DNA of 64,000 bases from Novosphingobium sp049354825. Its GTDB lineage: Bacteria; Pseudomonadota; Alphaproteobacteria; Sphingomonadales; Sphingomonadaceae. The stretch is taken from assembly GCF_049354825.1 (NCBI RefSeq), contig NZ_CP186480.1, forward strand, positions 1,488,001-1,552,000. Reading direction: 5' to 3'. The notes under the pieces are model-generated. The model ran no database searches. It was not told where the DNA came from and worked only from the letters and a program-made list of their open reading frames with translations. How positions within the stretch are numbered: position 1 is the stretch's first letter; each line of letters opens with the position of its first letter. This document shows positions 51,358-59,917 of this stretch, in pieces. The position numbers and the translations under genes are program-made.

Positions 51358-52104
51358 ATGATCACGAATATCGAAGGCAAGGTCGTCGTCATCACCGGAG
51401 CTTCGAGCGGACTGGGCGAGTCGACAGCGCGCCATCTTGCGTCACTCGGAGCCAAGGTCGTGTTGGGTGCGCGGAGAACGGACCGGCTGGAGGCGCTTGT
51501 AGATGAAATCGAAGCAGCGGGTGGGGACGCGCTCGCAATCGCAACGGATGTCACCGACCGCGCGCAAGTGGCCAATCTGATCGACCGTGCAGTGCGAACG
51601 TATGGCTGCATCGACGTGCTGATCAACAATGCGGGGATCATGCCCCTGTCAGCCCTTGAAAGCCTGAAGGTGGACGAGTGGGACAGCATGATCGACGTCA
51701 ATATCAAGGGCGTCCTGTACGGCATCGCCGCGGTCCTGCCATACATGAAGGAGCAGAAGTCGGGCCACGTGATCTCGACAGCTTCGGTTGCGGGTCACCT
51801 GATCTTTCCGGCTTCGGCCGTCTATTCGGGTACCAAGTTTGCGGTGCGCGCGATCTGCGAAGGGTTTCGCCAAGAGGTGAAGGCCTACAACATCCGCACC
51901 ACGATCCTATCGCCCGGCGCAGTCAAAACTGAACTGCTCGATCACATTACGGACGAAGCGGTGCAAGGCGCGAACCAAAAGTTCGTCGACAGCGTCGGCA
52001 TTTCACCTGAATCATTCGCCAGCATGGTTGCCTTCGTAATCGGCCAGCCGGAGGATGTTGATGTGAACGAGATCATATTCCGGCCTACCGCCCAGGCGCT
52101 CTGA
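51358..52104 (+). CDS. SDR family oxidoreductase
   Basis: A classical short-chain dehydrogenase of 248 residues: cofactor loop TGASSGLGES, LINNAGIMPL, catalytic Ser in ISTASVAGHL and YSGTKFAV (Tyr-x3-Lys). An Arg after the second strand (GARRTDRLE) favours NADPH. It is the last gene of the LysR-linked cluster, 24 bases after the aldo/keto reductase gene. The family covers many alcohols and aldehydes, so the substrate is open. Confidence 0.92.
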   Translation: MITNIEGKVVVITGASSGLGESTARHLASLGAKVVLGARRTDRLEALVDEIEAAGGDALAIATDVTDRAQVANLIDRAVRTYGCIDVLINNAGIMPLSALESLKVDEWDSMIDVNIKGVLYGIAAVLPYMKEQKSGHVISTASVAGHLIFPASAVYSGTKFAVRAICEGFRQEVKAYNIRTTILSPGAVKTELLDHITDEAVQGANQKFVDSVGISPESFASMVAFVIGQPEDVDVNEIIFRPTAQAL

Positions 52105-52450
52105 AAGGCGCAGTGGCGGTTTCACACGCTTCTCGAATAAAAGCGGACTGGCCGCAACCGGCCCACAATCAGTCATTTCGTTTCGACTGCAGGCCACACC
52201 TCGACGACATGTACGTGAAGCTCGCGGCGGTAGTCCGCGAGCAAATCGCGACGCTTGCTGCTCATGCTCGCAAGTGGAACAGAGCCGGACCATCGAGAAA
52301 GCTGCCGCTGGGAAAAGTAGCGCGCCGGGCTTTATGGATGGGGTGCGGGGCCACCCGGCGCGCGAGACTGCGGCCCGCTTGACGCCGTGTTAGCCAATCG
52401 CGATTAAACGAGCGGAGATGCAAGTCATGTGATGAATACGTAGGCGAAAG

Positions 52451-52627
52451 ATGGACGGAGCCAAACGCAACCCTTGGCAGTATTGCATCATGTATGACAA
52501 CTATCAGCGCGACTCCGCGAGGATGGCATACTGCGAAGCGCGCTCGGCCGCTGATGCTTCGGACGAGACGGGCGAAGCGTTCGTGACGAAAACACATAAA
52601 GTCCAAGGTGTCTTGGTTGACCGATAA
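52451..52627 (+). CDS. Small hypothetical protein (58 residues)
   Basis: Starts MDGAKRNPWQYCIMYDNYQRDSARM and ends before TAA at 52627. The ATG is preceded by AGGCGAAAG, a passable ribosome site. Its composition (several Tyr, Cys, Trp, Asp) is more protein-like than chance frames nearby. I do not recognise a family. It lies in decayed DNA between the SDR gene and an IS6 remnant, so it could equally be a relic. Confidence 0.4.
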   Translation: MDGAKRNPWQYCIMYDNYQRDSARMAYCEARSAADASDETGEAFVTKTHKVQGVLVDR

Positions 52628-52880
52628 TGACCGCCGCTCTGATGGATCGCAGCGCGATGTTGAAGCTTTGGGCCTGGCAAACCCGCTCAAGTGATATCAA
52701 CCACTCGCGCGTCCCGAGCGCGAGACGCCACCTTCTCGCTTAAGCGCCCTTCGCTTCATAGTTGTGGGTGGGCTCATCTTTACTCGCGTCGCGATCGTGG
52801 TGCGCCTTGCCGCTCAAAAGCTGGGGCTCCGCTGAAGATATGCCGCCGCTCGCATCGATCAATGGAAAGATGCATTATCG

Positions 52881-53000
52881 GGTCAGGCTCACGCCGACGT
52901 CCACAACCATCTCAACCAGGAGGGCCATCTCGTCGACCGACAGACTTACGAAGCGCGCCGCTCAGGCGCCTAGGCTGAGTGGCAATCGGTCATGTGGTAA
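52881..53000 (+). pseudogene. IS6-family transposase C-terminal remnant
   Basis: In frame it reads ADVHNHLNQEGHLVDRQTYEARRSGA, then a TAG stop (52971-52973), then AEWQSVM. It aligns with the end of the transposase at 59649-59765, which reads VHNHLNQERHLVDRQTY. Only the 3' end is left, so it is a truncated copy. Confidence 0.8.
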
Positions 53001-53291
53001 GGTGTGCGTCGGCCAGCCCTGGCTGCATCGAGGAGAGAGCAGTTCACATAAAACAGGCAGCACACATCGCTGTCTTTGGAGCTCCAACGCCCTCCGCGGC
53101 TTTCACGCGCGGAAGAGGCGCGGCTCAAGACAATTCGAATGCGACCACCACGTCGTTCAGCGGCAGAGAATCTCAGCTTTGCGACCTCCCTGCTTTTGCC
53201 ATACAAAAGCCCCGCCTTAATGCCGGGAATCAAAAAAGCGTTAGCTGAGCGTACCTATAATGAGCAGCCACGTGTAGCAAAAGGACCGAGG

Positions 53292-54398
53292 ATGAAAGGG
53301 GGGGAGCCGGCCGCTGACTTCAAAAAGATGTACGATCGGGTCTCAACCTTAGCCAAAATCGGCGTGTGGGAATATGATCTGATATCCAAGAAATTGACTT
53401 GGACGGACATGGTCTACGACATTTTTGGAATAAGTAGGGGCACACAGATTGACCGCGCGACGGCCCTTGAACTTTACGAACCGGGTTCTCGCCGAGAGAT
53501 GGAGCGATTGCGGACCAATGCGATAAAGTCGGGTGGTGGGTTCGCTCTTGACGTGCGAATCCAGAGAACGAGCGGCGAAATTCGCTGGGTTCGACTTACG
53601 GCGACAGTTGAGCGAGAGGCCGACACATCAGTTCGCATATTCGGAACCAAGCAGGATGTAACTGGCGAAAAAGTAACGCAGGAACAGGTGCAGTTTCTTC
53701 AATCAGAGCTCATCCACCTGTCTCGTGCAAGTGCAATCGGCGCTATGACTTCTACGATCGCACACGAACTCAACCAACCGCTGACAGCTATCACCGGCTA
53801 TCTCGCCGCCGCTCGGAGATTGGTTCCACATGAGCGAGCCGATGCGGGTTTTAATGAATGCCTCGACGGCGCGTTGCAAGCTTCACATCGAGCAGCCAAC
53901 ATCGTCCGTTCAGCCCGTGCTATGACGGCAGGGAGGGAGGGGAAAAAGCAGGAGGTTCAACTCTTGTCGCTCGTAAAGGAGGCACTGGCCCTCGCAACCG
54001 CAGGTCTTCCACGCATATCAGTGACTTGTGAAATCGATCCCGCATTAGTTGTTTTTGCAGACCCAACCCAGATCCAGCAGGTAGTGATCAACTTGGTTCG
54101 CAATTCCTGCGAAGCGAGCGCCGGGGAAGCCTGCCGCATCTGCCTCTACGCAAAGTCCATCAAATCCCATATTGAAGTGTATGTTGTTGATGAGGGACCT
54201 GGCATAGCTGAGGAGAGAATTGGGTCGATCTTCGAGGCCTTCAACTCAACGAAGTCAGAGGGACTAGGCATCGGCCTGTCGATCTCGCGAACGATCATCG
54301 AGGCCCATGGAGGGACAATTCGAGCCGAAAACCTTGCTGGCAAGGGTGCGTGCTTGAGTTTCACGCTTCCAACAGTTGGGTGGCGGCAGGGCGAATAG
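53292..54398 (+). CDS. PAS-domain sensor histidine kinase (cytoplasmic, FixL-like)
   Basis: A soluble kinase of 368 residues. A PAS/PAC domain (about residues 15-130) begins LAKIGVWEYDLISKKLTWTD and ends RIFGTKQDVTGEK. The HisKA domain has the phospho-accepting His158 in STIAHELNQPLTAITGYL. The ATPase domain has the N box VVINLVRNSCEA, G1 VVDEGPGIAEERI and G2 GLGIGLSISRTIIEAHGG. There is no membrane segment, and no heme-ligating context that would prove O2 sensing. The ATG at 53292 has AAGGA upstream; ATGs further up lack a ribosome site. The likely partner is the FixJ-type regulator at 57273 (inference). Confidence 0.9.
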   Translation: MKGGEPAADFKKMYDRVSTLAKIGVWEYDLISKKLTWTDMVYDIFGISRGTQIDRATALELYEPGSRREMERLRTNAIKSGGGFALDVRIQRTSGEIRWVRLTATVEREADTSVRIFGTKQDVTGEKVTQEQVQFLQSELIHLSRASAIGAMTSTIAHELNQPLTAITGYLAAARRLVPHERADAGFNECLDGALQASHRAANIVRSARAMTAGREGKKQEVQLLSLVKEALALATAGLPRISVTCEIDPALVVFADPTQIQQVVINLVRNSCEASAGEACRICLYAKSIKSHIEVYVVDEGPGIAEERIGSIFEAFNSTKSEGLGIGLSISRTIIEAHGGTIRAENLAGKGACLSFTLPTVGWRQGE

Positions 54399-55040
54399 CC
54401 GCACCAAGCTGTCTTCACCTATCGGTTCTGAAGAGCTCTAATGAGTGGTCCACAGCAGGAAAAAAAAGGGCGCAGATTCGATCCTTGTCTGCATCAGCCA
54501 GCGGATTAAGTCCGGCTGCCCCTACCGTGCAATTCGCAGAGGAAGCCGCAGAGACTGCGAAGCCGCTGACCGCTAAGAGGTCGCGCGCGCAAGGGTTGAA
54601 GGGTGCACTTCGGCAGCACCAGGAGCTATTGAACCACGTTAATTTGAGGAAGGGGATGCAACGCCTCGCTCTTCACCGATCCGCGCAAAGTCCTCGAGAT
54701 CGTGCATCAGCACAATTTGGGTGCGTCGCTGCTGGAGAGATGGTTCTGATACGCCAATCAAACCGTGAACCTCGCGGATGTGTCGATAGGGCTTGCTTTC
54801 GGTAATCGGATGGGAGGTTCGATCAACCAACCGGGAGAACAGGAGAGGGAGTGGAAGCGCCGACCGTTCTGACAGGAGGCCAGGTCGCCAGTGCATTTCC
54901 TTAAACGAAGCACGGGCTATGTATAACCTTCTCAGTCTTAGCTTTGGAAAACACTGATTGGTATATCACAAAACCTAAGACACTCGAACAACCATAGATA
55001 TTCTAGAAAAAGCTCTCATTGCTAACTAATGCGTAACGTT
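54399..55040. other. Intergenic region, no supported gene
   Basis: 642 bases between two convergent kinase genes. The right end (about 54900-55040) is AT-rich. A fragment in frame near 54690-54760 reads KVLEIVHQHNLGASLLERWF before a stop, which looks peptide-like but matches nothing I recognise, so it may be a relic. No terminator stem with a T run is clear. Confidence 0.5.
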
Positions 55041-57089
55041 CTAAAAATTAAGTTGAATGACTACTACCGTTTCCCCCGGATTAGATTTTCCTATAAAAAG
55101 TTTTCCACCATAATATTCGGCTATAGTTCGGCTTATAGAAAGGCCGAGACCAATTCCAGCCTCTTTAGTACTCTCGAAAGCGACAAATGGATCGTCGGAC
55201 GACATAGAAAAACCAGGTCCGTTATCCTTCACCTCTAAGCGCACTGTCCCATCAGACTTATGGCTGGCGGCCAAGGAAACCCGGCCTCGGTCAGAAGGCA
55301 CAGCTTCCAGCGCGTTTTTCAATATGTTCAACAAAATTTGCTGAAGCTGCACAGGCGAAATTGAAACTGCCGGAAGTTCCGGTGGGATGTCGGTCGCAAT
55401 CTCTTCGGCAGCCATTAAGCCCGAGGCGGACAGCAGATGGATGGCCCCTGCGACGGCCTCACTAACCGATGCACTCTTCGACGGGTCGGGCTCAGTTTTA
55501 ACCATTTTCCGTACGCGGCGAATTATTTCAGCGGCGTAGTGAATTTGACCCAAAGCTTCCGCTAATCCGGATAGAGCTTCGCCGGCGCTGCTAAATTCAG
55601 CACGAACGATCCGCATCGTGCCCGTTATGTAGTTGGATGCCGCTGTGAGTGGCTGATTAAGCTCGTGGGCAAGTGTCGCAGCCATCATGCTCATCGCGCC
55701 TTGCTGATCTAGATGTGCGACACGCTTTTCAAGCTCCCTGTTGATGTGCAGGTATGTGATATCTTGATCGGTCCCGTAAATCCGGTCAACTTGCCCGTCC
55801 GGCTTTCTGGAAGCGACGGCGATTGCCCTTCGATAGGACACCGCGCCACTAGCTAGCACCACTTCGAATTCCGACGAATGATAGTCACCGCTCGCCAAAA
55901 ATACTTCTAGATTGCGGCGAAATATCTCACGCTCTTCAGGTTTGAGATACGCAGCAAATTCCTCAAATGTAAGTTTGTCGTCGTTCGGAGCCCTCTCGTA
56001 CATTTCGCAAAGCTGGTCCGACCATATGACCACTCCTTCTTCTGGGTCGTATTCCCAGTCCCCTATCTTCCCAATTTTCTGCGCCTCGCGAAGCCTTCTG
56101 GTCGACTCCGATAATTCCAAAGTTTTCTGCCTTCGGAACGAGCGCTCTCGCAAATCAGTCAGAACCGCCAAAAGGCCGAAGGCGCTCAATAACATAATTA
56201 GCAATACGTACGCGGCCGCGCGGCGGTTTGCGGACAATATAGCTGCCCTGTGAGAGATGCCAGCGGTTACAAAGACTGGAGCGCTCTTTAAACGGCGATG
56301 CGTAAAATATCGAACCAAGCCGTCTAAAGAACTCGGTCCAAGGTAAGTTCCATTGGGGTTTTCTCGTTGTTTTCGCATAACGAGGCCCGATCGCACATTT
56401 TCTCCACTGGAAAACGTATTTCCGTCGCGCCGCGCGATAGTTACTCCGTCGAGATTGATGACCGATACCAGGTCGGTGCTCGAAAATTTCGTTTGGGCTG
56501 GAAAATTCAAAAATTGGTCAGGCTTTAAAAATAGGACCACAATACCCTTGAGGCGTCCACCGTCGTAGAAGTCTTTAGAGATAAGAATAAGATTTTGCTT
56601 CGCAGGGCCGACGGGTTGGGGATCGCTAATATACAACTGATAGTTGTCGGTCCGGTTTCTTTTTGAATTTGTAATTTTTTGCCAGTCAACTCTGGATGTC
56701 GGGAAGCCGGTGCGTGCGACGGTTTGGCCTGCGGCGTCTAATATCGCGGCTCCCGCGACACCCGCTATGTCGATCGAAGGATCGTTGAGGGCGATGGGGT
56801 TGCTCGACGAAAATGCATGTTGGGATGGTCTTGTCAGATAATTCGTTCCCAGATGAAGGCATGTAAGCTCGGCAACCTGTAAAATCTTATCGACATGTTG
56901 CGCGAGCGAGGTAGCTCTATCTTGCGACAGTTTGATCGCCGCATTTTCCGCGTCCCGGCGTTCCAGCGCGATTTCTGCCCAGACGGCGACCCACCCAACG
57001 ACGAGTGCTACAATGATGAAGGGCCAAACTAGCCTTGGTGTGGGCCAGGTCGCCGAGCGAGAAAATTTCGTCTCTTCAGTCAAACGCAT
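55041..57089 (-). CDS. Membrane sensor histidine kinase with periplasmic Cache-like and PAS domains
   Basis: A kinase of about 682 residues. The first helix (about residues 22-38, WPFIIVALVVGWVAVW) and a second near residue 300 (YVLLIMLLSAFGLLAV) flank a roughly 250-residue periplasmic domain of the PDC/Cache type. A PAS domain (KIGDWEYDPEEGVVIWSD) follows, then HisKA with ATLAHELNQPLTAASNYI, and HATPase_c with ILLNILKNALEA, VKDNGPGFSM and GIGLGLSISRTIAEYYGG. Its start is uncertain: the ATG at 57089 has GGAGG only 2 bases upstream; a GTG at 57125 has none. It is divergent from the FixJ-type regulator (57273) and is its probable partner. Codon use is less G+C-rich than core genes. Confidence 0.9.
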   Translation of the reverse strand: MRLTEETKFSRSATWPTPRLVWPFIIVALVVGWVAVWAEIALERRDAENAAIKLSQDRATSLAQHVDKILQVAELTCLHLGTNYLTRPSQHAFSSSNPIALNDPSIDIAGVAGAAILDAAGQTVARTGFPTSRVDWQKITNSKRNRTDNYQLYISDPQPVGPAKQNLILISKDFYDGGRLKGIVVLFLKPDQFLNFPAQTKFSSTDLVSVINLDGVTIARRDGNTFSSGENVRSGLVMRKQRENPNGTYLGPSSLDGLVRYFTHRRLKSAPVFVTAGISHRAAILSANRRAAAYVLLIMLLSAFGLLAVLTDLRERSFRRQKTLELSESTRRLREAQKIGKIGDWEYDPEEGVVIWSDQLCEMYERAPNDDKLTFEEFAAYLKPEEREIFRRNLEVFLASGDYHSSEFEVVLASGAVSYRRAIAVASRKPDGQVDRIYGTDQDITYLHINRELEKRVAHLDQQGAMSMMAATLAHELNQPLTAASNYITGTMRIVRAEFSSAGEALSGLAEALGQIHYAAEIIRRVRKMVKTEPDPSKSASVSEAVAGAIHLLSASGLMAAEEIATDIPPELPAVSISPVQLQQILLNILKNALEAVPSDRGRVSLAASHKSDGTVRLEVKDNGPGFSMSSDDPFVAFESTKEAGIGLGLSISRTIAEYYGGKLFIGKSNPGETVVVIQLNF

Positions 57090-57272
57090 TCCCTCCGCGA
57101 CCTGTTGCTCGGCCTGGGTATGCACCGCTAGCCCGGTGGCGAGCCATTAGCGTCATAGAGGAAAGACGGCGTCCGCGCATCGCTGTGCGTTGACCTCTCC
57201 AAGAGGTGCGCTACGCTCGCGGCCTGCGGCAAGCAAGATTAGCGCGACGAAAGTGGAAGGAGGATTCTTTTG

Positions 57273-57956
57273 ATGACAAAGAAGAATTCTGACAATGCGG
57301 TTAACCTGGAATCCTCCATACCGGACGGACGGATCGTATATGTCATTGATGATAACGCTGAGATTCGTAAGTCTCTCCATTTTGCTTTGAGTTCTTCCGG
57401 CATAACTGTGTGGCCATTCGGAAGGCCCAAGGATTTTCTTGATTTATTGGATGGACTTACCCCGGCGCCGATAATTGTCGATGTGCGGATGCCAGAGATC
57501 GACGGAGTTAGGCTTTTAGAATTGATTCGTGAACGAGATATCGAATGGCCAGTGATAATGATGACTGCTCATGGCGAGATCTCCATAGCGGTGTCAGCGA
57601 TGAAACTCGGTGCCCTCGACTTTATCGAAAAGCCTTTCAAAATTGAGCATTTGGAGGACCTTTTGTCCACCGCTCATGCGAAATCCGAAGGCGACTCACT
57701 GGCAGTCGCACAGCGTCAAGACGCGGCTGATAAGTTCGCAACTCTAACCGGCCGGGAAAAAGAAGTCACTCTTGGCTTTGCCTCGGGATTGTCAAATAAG
57801 CAGATCGGCGAAGATCTTCATATTAGCGTCCGGACTGTTGAAGTCCATCGTGCAGCAGCTTTGAAAAAATTGAAGGTCAAGAGCACGGCTGAAGTGGTTC
57901 AGCTGCTCTTGTTGGCCGGTCATACACTTGGAGGTTCTGGCGATTCTCTAGAATAA
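57273..57956 (+). CDS. FixJ/NarL-type two-component response regulator
   Basis: A regulator of 227 residues. The receiver domain has the acidic pair in VYVIDDNAE (D26-D27), phospho-acceptor Asp70 in IIVDVRMPEIDG, and Lys120 in FIEKPF. A LuxR-type HTH (LTGREKEVTLGFASGLSNKQIGEDLHISVRTVEVHRAAALKKL) follows. The arrangement is that of FixJ/TodT regulators. The ATG at 57273 has an AGGAGG ribosome site 9 bases upstream. Two histidine kinase genes with the same catalytic-domain type flank it (53292 and the divergent 57089), and both may phosphorylate it. Targets are unknown. Confidence 0.93.
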   Translation: MTKKNSDNAVNLESSIPDGRIVYVIDDNAEIRKSLHFALSSSGITVWPFGRPKDFLDLLDGLTPAPIIVDVRMPEIDGVRLLELIRERDIEWPVIMMTAHGEISIAVSAMKLGALDFIEKPFKIEHLEDLLSTAHAKSEGDSLAVAQRQDAADKFATLTGREKEVTLGFASGLSNKQIGEDLHISVRTVEVHRAAALKKLKVKSTAEVVQLLLLAGHTLGGSGDSLE

Positions 57957-58131
57957 AGGTCTGAACATCGTGTTATAACCAAAGCCGACAGGAGAGTTGC
58001 CAGGATGTCCCGATGATAAGCGCGGGACGGCGACGCCTTTCAGCAGCTTCCTCCTCGTAGGATACCTAATCCTTCATTCTCTTGTCCCTCAATCAGCGTG
58101 GGCCCATGCCTGAGCGGCCCTCTCGCGTCCT

Positions 58132-58638
58132 TTAGCTTTTCGAGCTGTTGGCTGGCTTGGCCTTGCGCCGACTTTGCGCATTGGCGGGACGATCGCCCGC
58201 CTTAGCGACAGTCTGCCCGGGCCTGCGGCCCAGCCCGATCTTTTTCGCCATGTCACGGCGGGCCTGCGAGTAGGCCTCGGATACCATGGGGTAATCGGGC
58301 CTGAGGCCAAAGCGCTCGCGGTACTGGTCTGGGGTAAGCCCATGGCCGGACAAATGGCGCTTGAGCGTCTTGTAAGGCTTGCCGTCGATCATCGAGATGA
58401 TGTGATCTTTGGAAGCCAGCGATTTGCGCGCGGTGACCGCGGGCGTGAACTGCTCGTCCACAGAGGACGCCGGCTCAGCCGTTTGCACCGCCGACAGACC
58501 CGACACGGCTGCGTGCATCGACTGGAGAAAGCCAGGCACGTCGCCTGCCGAGGCGCGCGTATTGGGATTGGAGAGCCACGCAATCGTGAGTTCAGTAGCG
58601 AGTTCGACATTGTTCGTTTCCGGCGCGGTGTCAGGCAT
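58132..58638 (-). CDS. MucR/Ros family transcriptional regulator
   Basis: A MucR-family DNA-binding protein of 168 residues. Family core: KDHIISMIDGKPYKTLKRHLSGHGLTPDQYRERFGL, equivalent to the zinc-finger region of MucR/Ros (usually ICLEDGKKFKMLKRHL). The first cysteine ligand is replaced by Ser82, while Asp85, His95 and His99 remain, so it may not bind zinc in the usual way, as in some Mesorhizobium homologues. The basic C-terminus (RRPGQTVAKAGDRPANAQSRRKAKP) is long. An AAGGAG ribosome site precedes the ATG. MucR proteins control exopolysaccharide, motility and host interaction; here the targets are unknown. Confidence 0.88.
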   Translation of the reverse strand: MPDTAPETNNVELATELTIAWLSNPNTRASAGDVPGFLQSMHAAVSGLSAVQTAEPASSVDEQFTPAVTARKSLASKDHIISMIDGKPYKTLKRHLSGHGLTPDQYRERFGLRPDYPMVSEAYSQARRDMAKKIGLGRRPGQTVAKAGDRPANAQSRRKAKPANSSKS

Positions 58639-58714
58639 CTTGGCTCCTTTGCAAGGAGATGCTGTTTACGCATCAACGACCGCGCGTCAAATTTAGAAAA
58701 ACCTATCCGATAGA

Positions 58715-58744
58715 CTAGCCGCTCCGACAATTCGGAGCTGCTAG
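58715..58744. repeat. Long imperfect palindrome (hairpin)
   Basis: CTAGC-C-GCTCCGA, loop CAAT, TCGGAGC-T-GCTAG. The arms pair over 12 positions with one C/T mismatch. No T run follows on either strand, so a simple terminator is unlikely. It lies 77 bases upstream of the mucR start and next to an HU-like fragment. Confidence 0.7.
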
Positions 58745-58751
58745 AACCTAA

Positions 58752-58832
58752 TCAACGGTTGAGCTGATCGTTGAGTGCCTTAGCAGGCGCAAGTGTCAGC
58801 TTTTTGGCAGCTGCAATTTGAATACTCGTCCT
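58752..58832 (-). pseudogene. HU-family DNA-binding protein C-terminal fragment
   Basis: On the minus strand, 26 codons ending in TGA read RTSIQIAAAKKLTLAPAKAL, then NDQLNR. This is the conserved C-terminal strand/helix of HU/IHF proteins (compare the family pattern EIKIAASK...PGKALKDAVN). Upstream the frame continues without HU-like sequence, so most of the gene is missing. It was probably truncated by the rearrangement next to the inverted repeat at 58873. Confidence 0.65.
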
Positions 58833-58872
58833 ATCGGCAAAATCGTCGATCGGCATGCTATCGACGCACCGA

Positions 58873-58911
58873 CGGTAACGGCTGATCCGCCTAGCCGATC
58901 GGCCGTTACCG
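58873..58911. repeat. Strong inverted repeat, 10-bp perfect arms
   Basis: CGGTAACGGC and GCCGTTACCG flank an inner GATC/GATC pairing with the loop CGCCTAGCC. The arms are perfect over 10 bases, then one mismatch, then 4 more pairs. No T run follows. Candidate roles are an element end, a recombination site or a regulator site. It is between the HU-like fragment and the IS6 element. Confidence 0.75.
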
Positions 58912-58990
58912 CCTTACTTCGGACTGTCAGAAAGCGCTGAGCGGACAAAGGGGCGCAAGCTCGCCAGGTGGCTGGCAATTGAAATTGAGA

Positions 58991-59828
58991 GCTCTGTCAG
59001 ACCAACGGGGCAGCTGCTAGCGGCGCTTGATGCCGCGCAAGTCGGGAGCCAAGCCGCGGAGCCCGTTTCGCAGGTTCAATTCCTCACCTGAGGTCATTCG
59101 CCTCGTGGTGCTGATGTACGTTCGCTTCCCGCTGTCGCTGCGCAACGTAGAAGACCTGCTGTTCGAGCGCGGCATCGACATCTGTCACGAGACGGTGCGG
59201 CTGTGGTTGAAACCGTTTGGCCCGTTGTTCGCGAGCGACATCGGCCGGCAGAGAGTGAACCGAATGCGCGGCTTCCGGCATTGGCGCTGGCATCTCGACG
59301 AGATGTACGTGAACCGAAGGGCGGCGAAGCCAACCTCAATGGCGAGATGGTCTACCTGTGGCGGTCGACCAGGAATGCGAAAGCTCGAGAGCTACATCAC
59401 CAGAACCCGCGACAAGGAAGCTGCACTGCGCTTCATGAAGAAGGCGCTTAAGCGCCACCGATCGCCGGAGAAAATCACGACCGACGGCCTGCGCTCGTAC
59501 CGCGCAGCGATGAATGAGCTGGGCAACGCTGAGAAGCAGGAGGTAGGCCGCTGGGCGAACAACCGCGTCGAGAACAGCACCTGCCGTCCCGACGACGAGA
59601 GCGAGCGATGCTCGCTTCAGGCGAATGAAGACGCTCCAGAAGTTCGCGTCAGTTCACGCCAACGTCCACAATCACCTCAACCAGGAGCGCCACCTCGTCG
59701 ACCGCCAGACTTACAAGCAGCGCCGCTCAGCCGCACTGGCTGAGTGGCAACTGGTCATGGCCTGAATTCACACTGCCGTAGCGAGAGCTCCGTTCATTGG
59801 CGACAAGTTCGCGTTAGGCTGACAGAAT
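58991..59828 (+). mobile_element. Degenerate IS6-family insertion sequence
   Basis: About 838 bases, the usual IS6 size. Imperfect terminal inverted repeats contain CTGTCAG (58994-59000) and its complement CTGACAG (59819-59825). The transposase is frame-shifted (59030-59765). No clean 8-base target duplication is visible at the estimated ends. Confidence 0.75.
59030..59765 (+). pseudogene. IS6-family transposase, frameshifted
   Basis: The DDE transposase is recognisable in pieces across frames. Frame 1 has the N-terminal zinc/HTH region and RHWRWHLDEMYV (first catalytic Asp). A second frame supplies NLNGEMVYLWR. Frame 1 resumes with LESYITRTRDKEAALRFMKKALKRH and ITTDGLRSY (second Asp), and VENS (Glu). 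The C-terminus LQKFASVHANVHNHLNQERH is in a further frame. At least three frame changes are needed, so no functional enzyme is made. The remnant at 52881 is a relative. Confidence 0.85.
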
Positions 59829-59917
59829 CCATGCGAGTGTTAAAGCGCGTGATCGTCCCTCGGTCCAGGCCCGGGCAGGCCACCGGTGCCGGAGCCTCCT
59901 GGAACAAATTGCCCCGC

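Larger units (their letters stand above)
52105..53291. other. Gene-poor, rearranged stretch with IS6 remnants
   Basis: About 1.2 kb without a convincing full gene. A short HLDDMYVKL peptide near 52195-52222 echoes the HLDEMYVK motif of IS6 transposases. A 120-base C-terminal transposase remnant lies at 52881-53000, and a 58-residue small reading frame at 52451-52627. The rest shows no recognisable content. Confidence 0.6.

Noticed and set aside
54639..54896. 85-residue minus-strand frame between the kinase genes
   Set aside because: No ribosome site or recognisable domain; composition is not clearly protein-like.
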